64,000 nucleotides of DNA from Teichococcus aestuarii. GTDB taxonomy: Bacteria > Pseudomonadota > Alphaproteobacteria > Acetobacterales > Acetobacteraceae. Position 1 is the first letter of the stretch; every line of letters starts with the position of its first letter. Below are positions 15,994-24,461 of the stretch, in pieces. The notes under the pieces are model-generated. The model made no database searches, was not told the origin of the DNA, and was given only the letters and a program-made list of their open reading frames with translations. The stretch covers positions 62,001-126,000 of the forward strand of contig NZ_PDOA01000003.1 of assembly GCF_003116135.1 (NCBI RefSeq), in the 5' to 3' direction. Both the position numbers and the translations under genes were made by a program.

Positions 15994-16665
15994 ATGGCCG
16001 ATGCCGCCCGAGACGATGCCGCCCTGCCCCTGCCCGCCGCCATCGCCGCGGCGCTGGAGGAGGATATCGTCTTCGGCCGCCTCCACCCGCGCGAGCGGCT
16101 GATCGAGGAGGAGCTGGCCGAGCGCTTCCGCGCCACGCGCCACACGGTGCGCCAGGCCCTGGCCGAGCTGGAGCGGATGCGGCTGATCGAGCGCATCCCG
16201 CATCGCGGCGCGCTGGTGAAGGCCTACAGCCCCGAGGAGGTTCGGCAGCTCTACGCCCTGCGCGAGATGCTGGAGACCCAGGCCGCCGCGCTGATCCCGC
16301 TGCCGCTGGCCGGAGACGCGCTGGCGCCGCTGCACGCCCTGCAACAGCAGCATGCCGCCGCCGTCGCCGAGGGCGATACGCGCGCCGTGTTCCGCGCCGA
16401 CCTCGCCTTCCACCGCGCGCTCTACGCCCATTGCGGCAACCTGTTCCTGGCCGAGACTATCGAGGAGCTGGGCCAGCGGGCGCAGGTGATCCGCTACGCC
16501 AACCTGCGCAGCCAGGCGAGCATGGAATGGGCGCGCGACGAGCACGCCGCCATGCTCGGCGCCCTGCGCGCCGGCGACCGCGCGGCGCTGCTGGCGCTCT
16601 GCGTCGCGCATTTCCGCCCGGCGCGCGAAGCCTATCTCGGCCAGCACCCCACGCTGCTGGCCTGA
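15994..16665 (+). CDS. GntR family regulator, FCD subfamily
   Basis: A 223-residue regulator. The N-terminal winged helix-turn-helix (about residues 12-80) includes LHPRERLIEEELAERFRATRHTVRQAL, and the C-terminal FCD ligand domain has the FHRALYAHCGN metal-site segment. It probably controls the divergent Bug gene and the dehydratase gene 32 nt downstream. The effector is likely the sugar acid or carboxylate handled by these proteins (inference). Confidence 0.9.
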   Translation: MADAARDDAALPLPAAIAAALEEDIVFGRLHPRERLIEEELAERFRATRHTVRQALAELERMRLIERIPHRGALVKAYSPEEVRQLYALREMLETQAAALIPLPLAGDALAPLHALQQQHAAAVAEGDTRAVFRADLAFHRALYAHCGNLFLAETIEELGQRAQVIRYANLRSQASMEWARDEHAAMLGALRAGDRAALLALCVAHFRPAREAYLGQHPTLLA

Positions 16666-16697
16666 ACACCAAAGATCTCCGGAGGAAACCCCTGCCC

Positions 16698-18449
16698 ATG
16701 ACCGAGAAGCCCGAGCCCGTCGGCCTGACCCGTGGCCTGACCAACTATGGCGACATGGATTTCGCGCGCTATCTGCGCCTGTCCATGGCCCGCTCCATGG
16801 GCCTGTCCTCCAGCCTGCTGAAGAAGCCGGTGGTGGGCATCGCCGCCACCTATTCGGAGTTCAACAACTGCCACCGCGGCGTGCCGGAGCTGGTGGAGGC
16901 GGTGAAGCGCGGCGTGCTGGCCGCCGGCGGCCTGCCGCGCGAGTTCCCCACCATCTCGCTCGGCGAGCCCTTCCTGAACCCGACCGCCCTGGTGTTCCGC
17001 AACCTGATGGCGATGGACACCGAGGAGATGGTGCGCGGCCAGCCGATGGACGCGGTGGTGCTGGTGGGCGGCTGCGACAAGACCGTGCCGGCGCAGCTGA
17101 TGGGCGCCATCTCGGCCGACGTGCCGGCGATCCAGGTGGTGACGGGGCCGATGTCCACCGGCCGCTGGCGCGGCGAGCGGCTCGGCGCCTGCACCGATTG
17201 CCGCCGCTTCTGGGCCAAGTTCCGCGCCGGCGAGATCGACCAGGAGACGGTGGAGGAGATCGAGGGCAACCTGGCCACCACCGCCGGCACCTGCGCGGTG
17301 ATGGGCACCGCCTCCACCATGGCGTCGCTCGCCGAGGCGCTGGGCATGATGCTGCCCGGCACCGCCGCCATCCCCGCCGTGCACGCCGACCGCATCCGCG
17401 CCGCCGAGGCCTCCGGCACCGCCGCGATGATGCTGGCCACCCGCAAGCTGCGCCCCTCGCAGATCGTCACCGAGAAGTCGGTGGAGAACGCGCTGCGCGT
17501 GCTGCTGGCGATCGGCGGCTCGACCAACGCCATCATCCACCTCGCCGCCATCGCCGGCCGCGCCGGCATCAAGGTGGACCTCAACCGGCTCAACGTGCTG
17601 TCCGACGAGACGCCGGTGCTGGTGGACCTCAAGCCCACCGGCCCCTTCTACATGGAGGATCTCTACGCGGCGGGCGGCATCGGCGCCGTGCTGCGCGAGC
17701 TGCGGCCGATGCTGCATCTCGACGTGATGACCGTCACCGGCCAGACGCTGGGCGAGCGGCTGGATGCCGAGCCGGGCTATGTGGACCGCACCGTGGTGCG
17801 CGCGCGGGAGGAGCCGCTGCAGCCGCAGGGCGGGCTGGTCGCGCTGTTCGGCAGCCTGGCGCCGCGCGGCGCCATCCTCAAGCGGGCGGCGGCCGACCCG
17901 GCGCTGTTCGAGCAAGAGGGCCGCGCCGTCGTCTTCACCTCGCTGGAGGACCTCGCCGCGCGCATCGACAGCCCCGATCTCGACGTGGCGGCGGACGACT
18001 TCCTGGTGCTGCAGAATGCCGGCCCGCTCTCGCCCTCCGGCATGCCGGAGGCAGGCTACCTGCCCATCCCGTCCAAGCTGGCGCGGGCCGGGGTGAAGGA
18101 CATGGTGCGCATCTCCGATGCCCGCATGTCCGGCACCGCCTATGGCACCATCGTGCTGCACGTCTCGCCGGACGCCGCCTCGGGCGGGCCGCTTGGCCTG
18201 GTGCGGGATGGCGACCGCATCCGCCTCTCGGTGAAGGAGCGGCGGATCGACCTGCTGGTGGACGCGGCCGAGCTGGAGCGCCGCCGCGCCACCCAGCCCG
18301 CCACCGCCGCCACGGCGAAGCGCGGCTATGCGCGGCTCTACACGGAGCAGGTGCTGCAGGCCGACGAGGGCTGCGACCTCGACTTCCTGCGCGCCGAGCC
18401 ATCCTCTCCGGCGGCCGCGGCGCCCGGCGGGAACAACACGGCCGGGTGA
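16698..18449 (+). CDS. IlvD/Edd family sugar-acid dehydratase
   Basis: A 583-residue iron-sulfur dehydratase. Cluster-type cysteines are Cys126 (GGCDKTVPAQ), Cys165/Cys168 (GACTDCRRFW) and Cys199 (TAGTCAVMG). The GRWRGERLGACTDCRRFWAKFRAGE segment is more like L-arabonate/D-xylonate-type dehydratases than true IlvD. The GntR and Bug neighbours also favour sugar-acid breakdown over branched-chain amino acid synthesis. A strong GGAGGAAA ribosome site precedes the ATG. An alternative is a duplicate dihydroxy-acid dehydratase. A hairpin follows the stop. Confidence 0.85.
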   Translation: MTEKPEPVGLTRGLTNYGDMDFARYLRLSMARSMGLSSSLLKKPVVGIAATYSEFNNCHRGVPELVEAVKRGVLAAGGLPREFPTISLGEPFLNPTALVFRNLMAMDTEEMVRGQPMDAVVLVGGCDKTVPAQLMGAISADVPAIQVVTGPMSTGRWRGERLGACTDCRRFWAKFRAGEIDQETVEEIEGNLATTAGTCAVMGTASTMASLAEALGMMLPGTAAIPAVHADRIRAAEASGTAAMMLATRKLRPSQIVTEKSVENALRVLLAIGGSTNAIIHLAAIAGRAGIKVDLNRLNVLSDETPVLVDLKPTGPFYMEDLYAAGGIGAVLRELRPMLHLDVMTVTGQTLGERLDAEPGYVDRTVVRAREEPLQPQGGLVALFGSLAPRGAILKRAAADPALFEQEGRAVVFTSLEDLAARIDSPDLDVAADDFLVLQNAGPLSPSGMPEAGYLPIPSKLARAGVKDMVRISDARMSGTAYGTIVLHVSPDAASGGPLGLVRDGDRIRLSVKERRIDLLVDAAELERRRATQPATAATAKRGYARLYTEQVLQADEGCDLDFLRAEPSSPAAAAPGGNNTAG

Positions 18450-18456
18450 GCCGGCG

Positions 18457-18481
18457 CCCGGCCGGTGCAAGACCGGCCGGG
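18457..18481 (+). terminator. Hairpin after the dehydratase gene
   Basis: A perfect 10-bp stem (18457-18466 with 18472-18481) closes a GCAAG loop 8 nt past the stop codon. No U run follows. It separates the dehydratase transcript from the riboswitch-controlled exporter gene. Confidence 0.55.
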
Positions 18482-18499
18482 ATCGCCTAGATGAGGGGC

Positions 18500-18547
18500 G
18501 GGAGGACGACCTCCCCTCGCATCGACCACGGCAGGGACGACCCCGCC
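18500..18547 (+). ncRNA. Guanidine-II (mini-ykkC) riboswitch
   Basis: Two hairpins carry identical ACGA tetraloops. P1 is GGGAGG-ACGA-CCTCCC (18500-18515). P2 is GGCAGGG-ACGA-CCCCGCC (18530-18547), with one A-C mismatch. The linker is 14 nt. The purine-rich AGGGGGG ribosome site begins 11 nt after P2. Paired ACGR-loop hairpins are the hallmark of guanidine-II riboswitches, which switch on translation of Gdx-type exporters when guanidinium binds. The gene downstream is exactly such an exporter. Confidence 0.87.
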
Positions 18548-18572
18548 ACCTTGGAAAGGGGGGCGTTCCCTC

Positions 18573-18887
18573 ATGTCCTGGATCTACCTTGCCCTGGCGG
18601 GCCTTCTGGAAATCGGCTGGGCCGTGGGGCTGAAATACACCCACGGCTTCACGCGGCTGGTGCCCACCGTGCTGACGGTGACGAGCATGGCCGCCAGCCT
18701 GGGCCTGCTCGGCCTGGCCCTGCGTGGCCTGCCGCTCGGCACCGCCTACGCGGTCTGGACCGGCATCGGCACGGTGGGCACGGCGCTGCTCGGCATCGCC
18801 CTGTTCGGCGAGCCCGCCACGGCCGCGCGCCTGCTCTGCATCGCCCTGATCGCGGGCGGCATCATCGGCCTCAAGCTGGCCGGCTGA
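18573..18887 (+). CDS. gdx: Small multidrug resistance protein, Gdx (SugE) guanidinium exporter type
   Basis: A 104-residue, four-helix inner-membrane protein working as a dual-topology dimer. The essential Glu is Glu13 in [15 protein letters not shown], and [20 protein letters not shown] is the conserved third-fourth helix segment. The sequence is of the SugE/Gdx branch rather than the EmrE branch, so it should export guanidinium in exchange for protons. A guanidine-II riboswitch lies directly upstream. Confidence 0.9.
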   Translation: MSWIYLALAGLLEIGWAVGLKYTHGFTRLVPTVLTVTSMAASLGLLGLALRGLPLGTAYAVWTGIGTVGTALLGIALFGEPATAARLLCIALIAGGIIGLKLAG

Positions 18888-18906
18888 CGGCGGCAGGAGG
18901 GAGGCC

Positions 18907-18923
18907 AGGGGGGAATTCCCCCT
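18907..18923 (+). terminator. Palindromic hairpin after gdx
   Basis: AGGGGGGAATTCCCCCT is almost fully self-complementary and followed by CCCCGGCCTTTCCCC. It lies in the 86-nt gap before the carbamoylase-like gene and resembles the stem-loops after pdxY and hemB. Confidence 0.45.
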
Positions 18924-18973
18924 CCCCGGCCTTTCCCCTATCCATGACGGCTGGTTCTCAGGAGCACAGCACA

Positions 18974-20227
18974 ATGGCCGCACCCCCCAACCTGATCGCG
19001 GCGGTGGACGAGGCGCGGCAATGGGACCGCCTGATGCGCATGGCGCAGCTCGGCGCCATCCCCGGCGACGGGGTGAACCGCCCCTGCCTCTCCCCGCTCG
19101 ACCGCGAGGCGCGCCGGCTGCTGATCGGCTGGGCACGCGAGCTTGGCCTGACCGTGGCGACCGACGGGCTGGCCAACCTGTTCCTCCGCCACGAGGGCAC
19201 CGACCCGGACGCCGCCCCCGTGCTGACCGGCAGCCACATGGACAGCCAGCCCAATGGCGGGCGGTTCGATGGCATCTGGGGCGTGCTGGCGGGTCTGGAG
19301 GCGGTGCAGGCCATCCGCGAGGCCGGCATCGCCACCCGCCGGCCGATCGAGGTGGTGGCCTGGACCAACGAGGAGGGCGGCCGCTTCGCCCCCGGCTGCA
19401 TGGGCAGCATGGCCTGGAGCGGCTTCCGCCCCGCCGACAGCTGGGATTCGGTGACCGACGCGGCGGGCACCACCTTCCGCGCCGCGCTGGAGGAGCATCT
19501 GGCGGCCGAGGCCGACCTGCCCCGCCGCCCCTTCGGCACGCCGCGCCCGCACGCCTATGTGGAGGCGCATATCGAGCAGGGGCCGCGGCTGGAGGCGGGT
19601 GGGCTGGACATCGGCATCGTCACCGGCATCCAGGGCAGCCGCTGGTTCACCGTGGAGATCCATGGCCGCACCGACCATGCCGGCACCACGCCCCTCGGCC
19701 AGCGGAAGGATGCGGTGCAGGACATGCTGCGCGCCATCGCCGCCCTGAACGCGCTGACGCACGACCCGGCGGATGTGCTGCGCTTCACCGTGGGCCGGGT
19801 GGAGGTGTTCCCCAACGCCTCCAACACGGTGGCGAACCTGGCGCGCTTCAGCATCGACCTGCGCCACCCGGACAAGGATGTGCTGCTGAAGCGGGGCGAT
19901 GCCATTCCCGGCGTCATCCAGGCCGCGCTGCGCGGCTGCACCGCCACCGTCACCGAGACCTTCCACGCCCTGCCCGTCACCTTCCGGCCCGAGGTGCCCG
20001 ACGCGGTGGAGCGCGCGGCGGCGGCGCAGGGGCTGAAATCCCTGCGCATGCCCTCCGGCGCCTTCCACGACGCGCAGTTCCTGGTGCCGCTCTGCCCCTC
20101 GGGGATGATCTTCGTGCCCTGCCGGGATGGCGTGAGCCATCACCCGTCGGAGTATTCCTCGCCGGAGCAGCTCGCCCGGGGAACACGGGTGCTGGCGGCG
20201 GCGCTGGTGGAGCTGGCCGGCGCCTGA
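18974..20227 (+). CDS. Zn-dependent M20 hydantoinase/carbamoylase family amidase
   Basis: A 417-residue enzyme of the N-carbamoyl-L-amino-acid hydrolase/allantoate amidohydrolase/beta-ureidopropionase group. Metal-site motifs are TGSHMDSQPNGGRFDG, WTNEEGGRFAPGCMGS and EAHIEQGP, then HAGTTPLGQRKDA in the lid domain, with a final HHPSEY. The expected reaction is hydrolysis of a carbamoyl or ureido group to CO2 and ammonia. Substrate cannot be assigned. It lies on the same strand as gdx but with a hairpin between. Its stop codon is embedded in a 15-bp tandem repeat. Confidence 0.88.
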   Translation: MAAPPNLIAAVDEARQWDRLMRMAQLGAIPGDGVNRPCLSPLDREARRLLIGWARELGLTVATDGLANLFLRHEGTDPDAAPVLTGSHMDSQPNGGRFDGIWGVLAGLEAVQAIREAGIATRRPIEVVAWTNEEGGRFAPGCMGSMAWSGFRPADSWDSVTDAAGTTFRAALEEHLAAEADLPRRPFGTPRPHAYVEAHIEQGPRLEAGGLDIGIVTGIQGSRWFTVEIHGRTDHAGTTPLGQRKDAVQDMLRAIAALNALTHDPADVLRFTVGRVEVFPNASNTVANLARFSIDLRHPDKDVLLKRGDAIPGVIQAALRGCTATVTETFHALPVTFRPEVPDAVERAAAAQGLKSLRMPSGAFHDAQFLVPLCPSGMIFVPCRDGVSHHPSEYSSPEQLARGTRVLAAALVELAGA

Positions 20228-20283
20228 GCCGGGCATATCTGAGCTTGGCGCGCCTGAGCCGGGCGCAGCTGAGCCGGGGGCGC
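20224..20283. repeat. Four 15-bp tandem repeats spanning the stop codon of the carbamoylase-like gene
   Basis: The unit CTGAGCCGGGCGCAG is repeated four times with drift (20224-20238, 20239-20253, 20254-20268, 20269-20283). Each unit contains TGA in the frame of the upstream gene, so four in-frame stops follow each other. The array fills nearly all of the gap to the convergent DUF882 gene. Confidence 0.88.
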
Positions 20284-20285
20284 CG

Positions 20286-20867
20286 CTACCAGCGGCGCGG
20301 CGGGCCGCAATCGAGGTGGACGAAGCCCTCGCGGCGGTAGAGGCCGACGCCGCCCACCTGCATCTGCGCGGCGGCGCGCGCCACGCCATAGGCGTCGCGC
20401 CCCGGCAGGCGGAAATCGGCCGCCATGCCGGACATGTGCAGGCTCACCGTCGAGACGCGGCGGGTGCGGAGCTGGCCGTTGCGCTCCGGCGTGCGGTAGC
20501 CGCTGGAGATGACGAAGGCCTCCGAGGCCTCGAGCTGCTCGGCCACGGCGTGCAGCACGTCGAACAGCCTTGGGTCCATCGGCGTCACCTCGGCGGCGGA
20601 GAGGTCGCGGAACACCCAGTCCAGCTTGTGCAGCGCCTCGCGGTCGTAGCGGCCATCGCGGAAGTACACGCCCTCGAAGCGGTCCTCCGTGTAGCTGCGC
20701 TCCACCCGCAGGCTGCGCACCGGGGCGAGCGGCGGGGCGGCCCGCGCGGCGCGTGGCAGTGCCGCGCAGGCCAGCAGGCCGAGGCCGGCGGTGATCACCT
20801 CGCGCCGCCCGGCCAGGGCGGGGTCGCAGCAGGGGCAGCTTTGCGGCTTGTGTCGTCCGAACAGCAT
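20286..20867 (-). CDS. DUF882/YcbK-like M15 family protein
   Basis: A 193-residue exported protein. The N-terminus has a Tat-like signal (GRREVITAGLGLLACAALP). The C-terminal peptidase-M15-like domain has SGYRTPERNGQL, SLHMSGMAADFRLPG and FVHLDCG, the metal and catalytic motifs of the YcbK fold. It is probably a periplasmic cell-wall protein. Its ATG overlaps the L,D-transpeptidase stop (TGATG), so both are translated together, a common pairing in alphaproteobacteria. Confidence 0.88.
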   Translation of the reverse strand: MLFGRHKPQSCPCCDPALAGRREVITAGLGLLACAALPRAARAAPPLAPVRSLRVERSYTEDRFEGVYFRDGRYDREALHKLDWVFRDLSAAEVTPMDPRLFDVLHAVAEQLEASEAFVISSGYRTPERNGQLRTRRVSTVSLHMSGMAADFRLPGRDAYGVARAAAQMQVGGVGLYRREGFVHLDCGPPRRW

Positions 20868-22531
20868 CAGGGGCTCGCAACCTTTGTCGCCTCGGCGGGG
20901 CCAGGGGCCTCGGCGCGGGCGGGGCGGGGCTGTTCCGGCGCCGGGCGCGCCGGAGCGGGGATGGCGGAGGGCGCTCCGGCCGTGCTGGAAGCCGTGTTCT
21001 GGGCCAGCGGCACGGGGGCCGCGCCGGGTGCCGCGCCGGGCGCCGGGCGGCGCTGGTCCAGCAGCCGCAGATAGGCGGCATCCAGCCCGTAGATGTCGGG
21101 GCGGACGCGCACCAGCCCGTCCTCCACCGTCACCGTGGTGTAGGCCAGCCGCACCGGCAGGGTGCGGGCGAGGCCGACGAAGCTGGTCTGCCGGCTGTCG
21201 AGCGCCGCCTGGGCGCGCTCGCGGTTCCAGCCGGGGGCGTTCTCCAGCACCAGCGCCAGCAGCTCCATGGGCTGGCTGAGGCGGATGCAGCCCGAGGAGA
21301 GGGCGCGGTCGCCGCGGCTGAACAGGTGGCGGTCCGGCGTGTCGTGCAGGTAGATGTCGTCGCCATTGGGCATGACGAATTTCAGCCGGCCGAGCGCGCT
21401 CACATCGCTCGCATCCTGCCGCACGATGTAGGGGAAGCGCTGCGGGTTCACGCTCGCCCAGTCCACCGTCATCGGGTCCACCTCCACCCGCTCGCCGCCG
21501 ACCACGGTGAACAGGCGGAAGCCCTTCTCCATCATGGCGCGCGGGTCGCGGCGGAAGCGCGGCAGCAAATCCTCGCGCGCGTTGCGCTCGGGCACGCCCC
21601 AGGGCGGGTTGAACTGCACCGCCGTCATCTTCACCGCCAGCGGCGGCGTGGCCCGCGCCGCCTTGCCGACGATGACCGGCATCTCCAGCAGGGTGCGCGC
21701 CCCCTCCATCACCCAGAGGCGGAATTCGGGGATGTTCACCTCGATGCGCCGGCCGGCGGGCGGGGCGGCGGCGCCGCGGCGCATGTCCATCGCCACCCGC
21801 ACCTGGCCGAGCCAGGCCTCGGCCGGGCGGTTCATCAGCCGCAGCGTGGCGGGGCCGACGCGGCCATCCACGTCCAGCCCATGCGCGGCCTGCCAGCGGC
21901 GCACCGCCTCCTCGAGCGCCGTGTCGAACAGCTCGCCGGCATCCGGGGCGGCGGCCAGGGTGGTGTCGTCGGCGGCGAGGCGGGCGCGCAGGGCGGGGAT
22001 TCGCACCGGGTCGGCCATGCCGGGGTCCAGCGTTCCGCCGGGCGGCACCAGCGGCCAGCCGCCGGCCTCGACGCGGGCGCGCACGGCTTGCAGGGCCAGG
22101 CGCAGCGCCGGCATGTCGGGGTGGCTCAGCGCCGCCTGCTCGATCACCTCGGCCGGCTCCGGGCTGCGCAGCAGCTGCGCCTGCCACTGCGCCAGCCGGG
22201 CCGGGGAAAGGTCTCGGCGGAGATCCGGCCGCCCGGGCTGCTCGGTCACGCGGCCCTGCACCAGGTCGGCCAGCGCGGCGCCGGCGGCGGCATAGAGGGC
22301 GGCGGCATGGCCCTGCGGGTCGGCGCCGAGGCGGGCATCAGGCGGGATGTCGTAGAGCCGGGGCGAGAGGCCATCGACCGACAGCAGCCGCAGCCGGGCC
22401 GCGAGCCGCAGCATCGCCTCCGCCTCGGCACGGGGGCGGGCGGCGGGCGCGGCCGCCAGGGCGGGCGAGGACAAGGCAGGCAGGGGCATTGCCGCGGCGA
22501 GCAGCAAGGCGGGCAGGTCTCTCCGGCGCAT
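20867..22531 (-). CDS. L,D-transpeptidase with peptidoglycan-binding domain (YcbB-like)
   Basis: A 554-residue periplasmic enzyme forming 3-3 peptidoglycan crosslinks. It has an N-terminal signal peptide, a scaffold region, a peptidoglycan-binding motif (AHGLDVDGRVGPATL) and a YkuD catalytic domain. The catalytic Cys415 is in ALSSGCIRL, preceded by YLHDTPDRHLF with the His. A Pro/Ala-rich C-terminal tail of about 70 residues follows. The start at 22531 is preferred over the in-frame ATG at 22543 because GGAGAG lies just upstream of it and nothing suitable precedes the other. Confidence 0.9.
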   Translation of the reverse strand: MRRRDLPALLLAAAMPLPALSSPALAAAPAARPRAEAEAMLRLAARLRLLSVDGLSPRLYDIPPDARLGADPQGHAAALYAAAGAALADLVQGRVTEQPGRPDLRRDLSPARLAQWQAQLLRSPEPAEVIEQAALSHPDMPALRLALQAVRARVEAGGWPLVPPGGTLDPGMADPVRIPALRARLAADDTTLAAAPDAGELFDTALEEAVRRWQAAHGLDVDGRVGPATLRLMNRPAEAWLGQVRVAMDMRRGAAAPPAGRRIEVNIPEFRLWVMEGARTLLEMPVIVGKAARATPPLAVKMTAVQFNPPWGVPERNAREDLLPRFRRDPRAMMEKGFRLFTVVGGERVEVDPMTVDWASVNPQRFPYIVRQDASDVSALGRLKFVMPNGDDIYLHDTPDRHLFSRGDRALSSGCIRLSQPMELLALVLENAPGWNRERAQAALDSRQTSFVGLARTLPVRLAYTTVTVEDGLVRVRPDIYGLDAAYLRLLDQRRPAPGAAPGAAPVPLAQNTASSTAGAPSAIPAPARPAPEQPRPARAEAPGPAEATKVASP

Positions 22532-22631
22532 GGAGCTCTCCATACAGGCGGGCCAATGCCGCCGCCAGTCTTGATACGCCGTTGTTACGCAGGCTTCGAG
22601 AGGGTTGAAACGCAACCCTCTCGCGCCACGC

Positions 22632-23153
22632 TCAAGGCTTGCCGCCCTTGAGCACGGCGAAGGGGTTGGGCCGCTTCGGCGCCGGCTCATCCGCCTCCTC
22701 CGCCGCATCCAGGGCCGGCAGGGTGGCGCCCGGGGCACGCGGATAGGGGTCGAGCGCCAGGGAGAGCTGCTCCGCCAGCGCCTCGCCCAGTTCCATCACG
22801 CCGCGCTCGGTGGGAATCTCGTCCGGCCCGTCCGGGTCCTCGTCCGACGGCTCCTTGCCGGAGGGCAGGAAGCGCAGGTCCACCGCCTCATCCAGCGCCT
22901 GCGTCACCGGCTCCAGCGTGACGACGCAGGATTGCACCACGGAGGCCCGCAGCCGCCCCCGCGCGCGGATGGCGCCACCGCCCTCCACCCGCAGCTCCAG
23001 CTCGGCGCCCAGGGCATTGACGGCGGGGATGCCGAAGCGGCGCGCCAGCGCGGCGCACTCCGCCTCGGTGGCACGCACGGTCTGGCGGCGCCCTTCGGGG
23101 CCGACCGCGACCCAGGGCAGGGTGCGGGAGAATTCCAGGGGCTGGTCGGTCAT
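22632..23153 (-). CDS. YceD/DUF177 family protein
   Basis: A 173-residue cytosolic protein of the YceD family. The alphaproteobacterial hallmark VVQSCVVTLEPV is present in the middle, followed by a Glu/Asp-rich stretch. Relatives are linked to 23S rRNA or large-subunit accumulation, but the biochemical role is not settled. It follows the CBP3 chaperone gene by 14 nt, as is usual in alphaproteobacteria, and there is no rpmF beside it. Confidence 0.88.
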   Translation of the reverse strand: MTDQPLEFSRTLPWVAVGPEGRRQTVRATEAECAALARRFGIPAVNALGAELELRVEGGGAIRARGRLRASVVQSCVVTLEPVTQALDEAVDLRFLPSGKEPSDEDPDGPDEIPTERGVMELGEALAEQLSLALDPYPRAPGATLPALDAAEEADEPAPKRPNPFAVLKGGKP

Positions 23154-23167
23154 GCGGCCTCCTGCGT

Positions 23168-23725
23168 TCACTGCGGGATCTCGTCCCGGGGCGGGGGGAA
23201 GGTGACCTGGCCCCGCAGCAGGGCATCCAGCCCCTGCGCGGCCAGGGCGTCGTCGGTGGCCAGGGCCAGGGCGGCCAGCGCGCGCGGCGCCGGCGCGTCC
23301 TCCGCCACCGCGCCGCGCCACACATTGCGCGCCAGGGCGGCGGCCAGCGCCGCCGTGTCGCGCGCCTCCAGCGGCGCCTCATAGGCGCGGGCGCGGCCGT
23401 GGAAGGCCTCCCACATGTTCTTCACCCGCTTGGCGATGGACATGTCGCCCACCCCCATCTCGCGCAGGTTGAAGTCCATGTCGGCGAACATGGCGTCGAA
23501 CACCGCCTGGGCCAGCACGGCGCCGCGCCGGTCGGCGTCGCGGTGCAGGCGGCGGATCAGCAGCGCCACCTGCAGGCCGATCAGGTCGAACCGGCCATCC
23601 AGCGTGTCCGGCACGCCATAATGCGCGAAGAAGACGGGGTGGCGCGCCGCCCGCACGGCGGCGCCGTACAGCTCGAATCCCTGCCGCTCATGCGGCTTGC
23701 GGCGGAACAGGCCGAACAAGGCCAT
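23168..23725 (-). CDS. Ubiquinol-cytochrome c chaperone (CBP3-like)
   Basis: A 185-residue homologue of the mitochondrial CBP3 assembly factor for cytochrome bc1. Conserved segments are YGVPDTLDGRFDLIGLQVALLIRRL and FDAMFADMDFNLREMGVGDMSIAKRVKNM. The last 40 residues are Ala-rich. It probably acts at the inner face of the membrane during cytochrome b maturation. It is divergent from bamE and precedes the YceD gene. Confidence 0.92.
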   Translation of the reverse strand: MALFGLFRRKPHERQGFELYGAAVRAARHPVFFAHYGVPDTLDGRFDLIGLQVALLIRRLHRDADRRGAVLAQAVFDAMFADMDFNLREMGVGDMSIAKRVKNMWEAFHGRARAYEAPLEARDTAALAAALARNVWRGAVAEDAPAPRALAALALATDDALAAQGLDALLRGQVTFPPPRDEIPQ

Positions 23726-23957
23726 GGTCGGGACAGGCTCCTTCGAAACCCTGGGCGAAACCCCGGGTCGGTTCCCCGGGCGGCACAGGCCGGTTGACCC
23801 CGATGCGGGGCGGTGGCAATCGACCGTGCAGATGGACCGCAACCCCGCATTGGTCAATCCGACCGGCCCGCCGGCGGGTGCCGCGCGGGGCGAAGGCCGA
23901 GAGGAATTGGGGCGCCCCGTGAACAGCGACGTGACCAGCAGCGACACCACCCGCAGC

Positions 23958-24461
23958 ATGTTCCGCCCGCGGCCGGCCGGCAAGGCCCGCGCCGCGCTGC
24001 TCGCGCTCATCCTGGCCCTGCCCGCCGCCGGCTGCTCGGTCTTCGAGGCGCCGCCGGTGCAGCGCGGCAACCGCGCCGACCCGGAGCTGCTGGCGCAGCT
24101 CACCCCGGGCGTGCAGACCCAGGCCGATGTGCAGGCCCTGCTCGGCTCCCCCACCGCCACCGGCACCTTCGACCGGAACATGTGGTACTACATCAGCTCG
24201 GTGACGCGGATGCGCCCGGCCAGCCACTTCACCGTCGAGGACCGCCGCGTCATCGCCATGCGCTTCGACGAGGGCGGCACGCTGCGCGACATCCGCGAGG
24301 TGGGCCAGGACGACATGCGCAGCGTGGACATGGTGGGCCGCACCACCCCCGTGCCGGGCACGGAGCGCACGGTGCTGCAGGCGCTGTTCGGCAATATCGG
24401 GCGCGTCGGCGCCGGTGGCCTCGGCTCGGAGACGGCGCCGGGCGGCGGGCCGGGGCGCTAG
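23958..24461 (+). CDS. bamE: Outer-membrane assembly lipoprotein BamE (SmpA/OmlA)
   Basis: BamE helps the BAM complex insert outer-membrane proteins. The 167-residue product starts with a lipoprotein signal ending LPAAGCSVF. The SmpA/OmlA fold follows, with LTPGVQTQADVQALLGSPTATGTFDRNMWYYI and the REVG segment. The ATG at 23958 fits the signal peptide length, but it has no good ribosome site. A GTG at 23919 with GAGGAA upstream is an alternative that adds 13 residues. Divergent from the CBP3 gene. Confidence 0.87.
   Translation: MFRPRPAGKARAALLALILALPAAGCSVFEAPPVQRGNRADPELLAQLTPGVQTQADVQALLGSPTATGTFDRNMWYYISSVTRMRPASHFTVEDRRVIAMRFDEGGTLRDIREVGQDDMRSVDMVGRTTPVPGTERTVLQALFGNIGRVGAGGLGSETAPGGGPGR

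Noticed and set aside
16698-18449. Housekeeping dihydroxy-acid dehydratase (ilvD)
   Set aside because: Its GRWRG/CTDCRRFW region and the GntR-Bug neighbourhood fit sugar-acid dehydratases better; it is kept as an alternative.
18450-18572. Guanidine-I (ykkC) or guanidine-III riboswitch
   Set aside because: The long ykkC scaffold and the pseudoknot of the third class are not apparent; the paired ACGA hairpins fit only guanidine-II.
16632-19136. An 834-codon - strand frame over the dehydratase and gdx genes
   Set aside because: Antisense to clear genes, including the riboswitch region; the translation is low-complexity and unlike any family.
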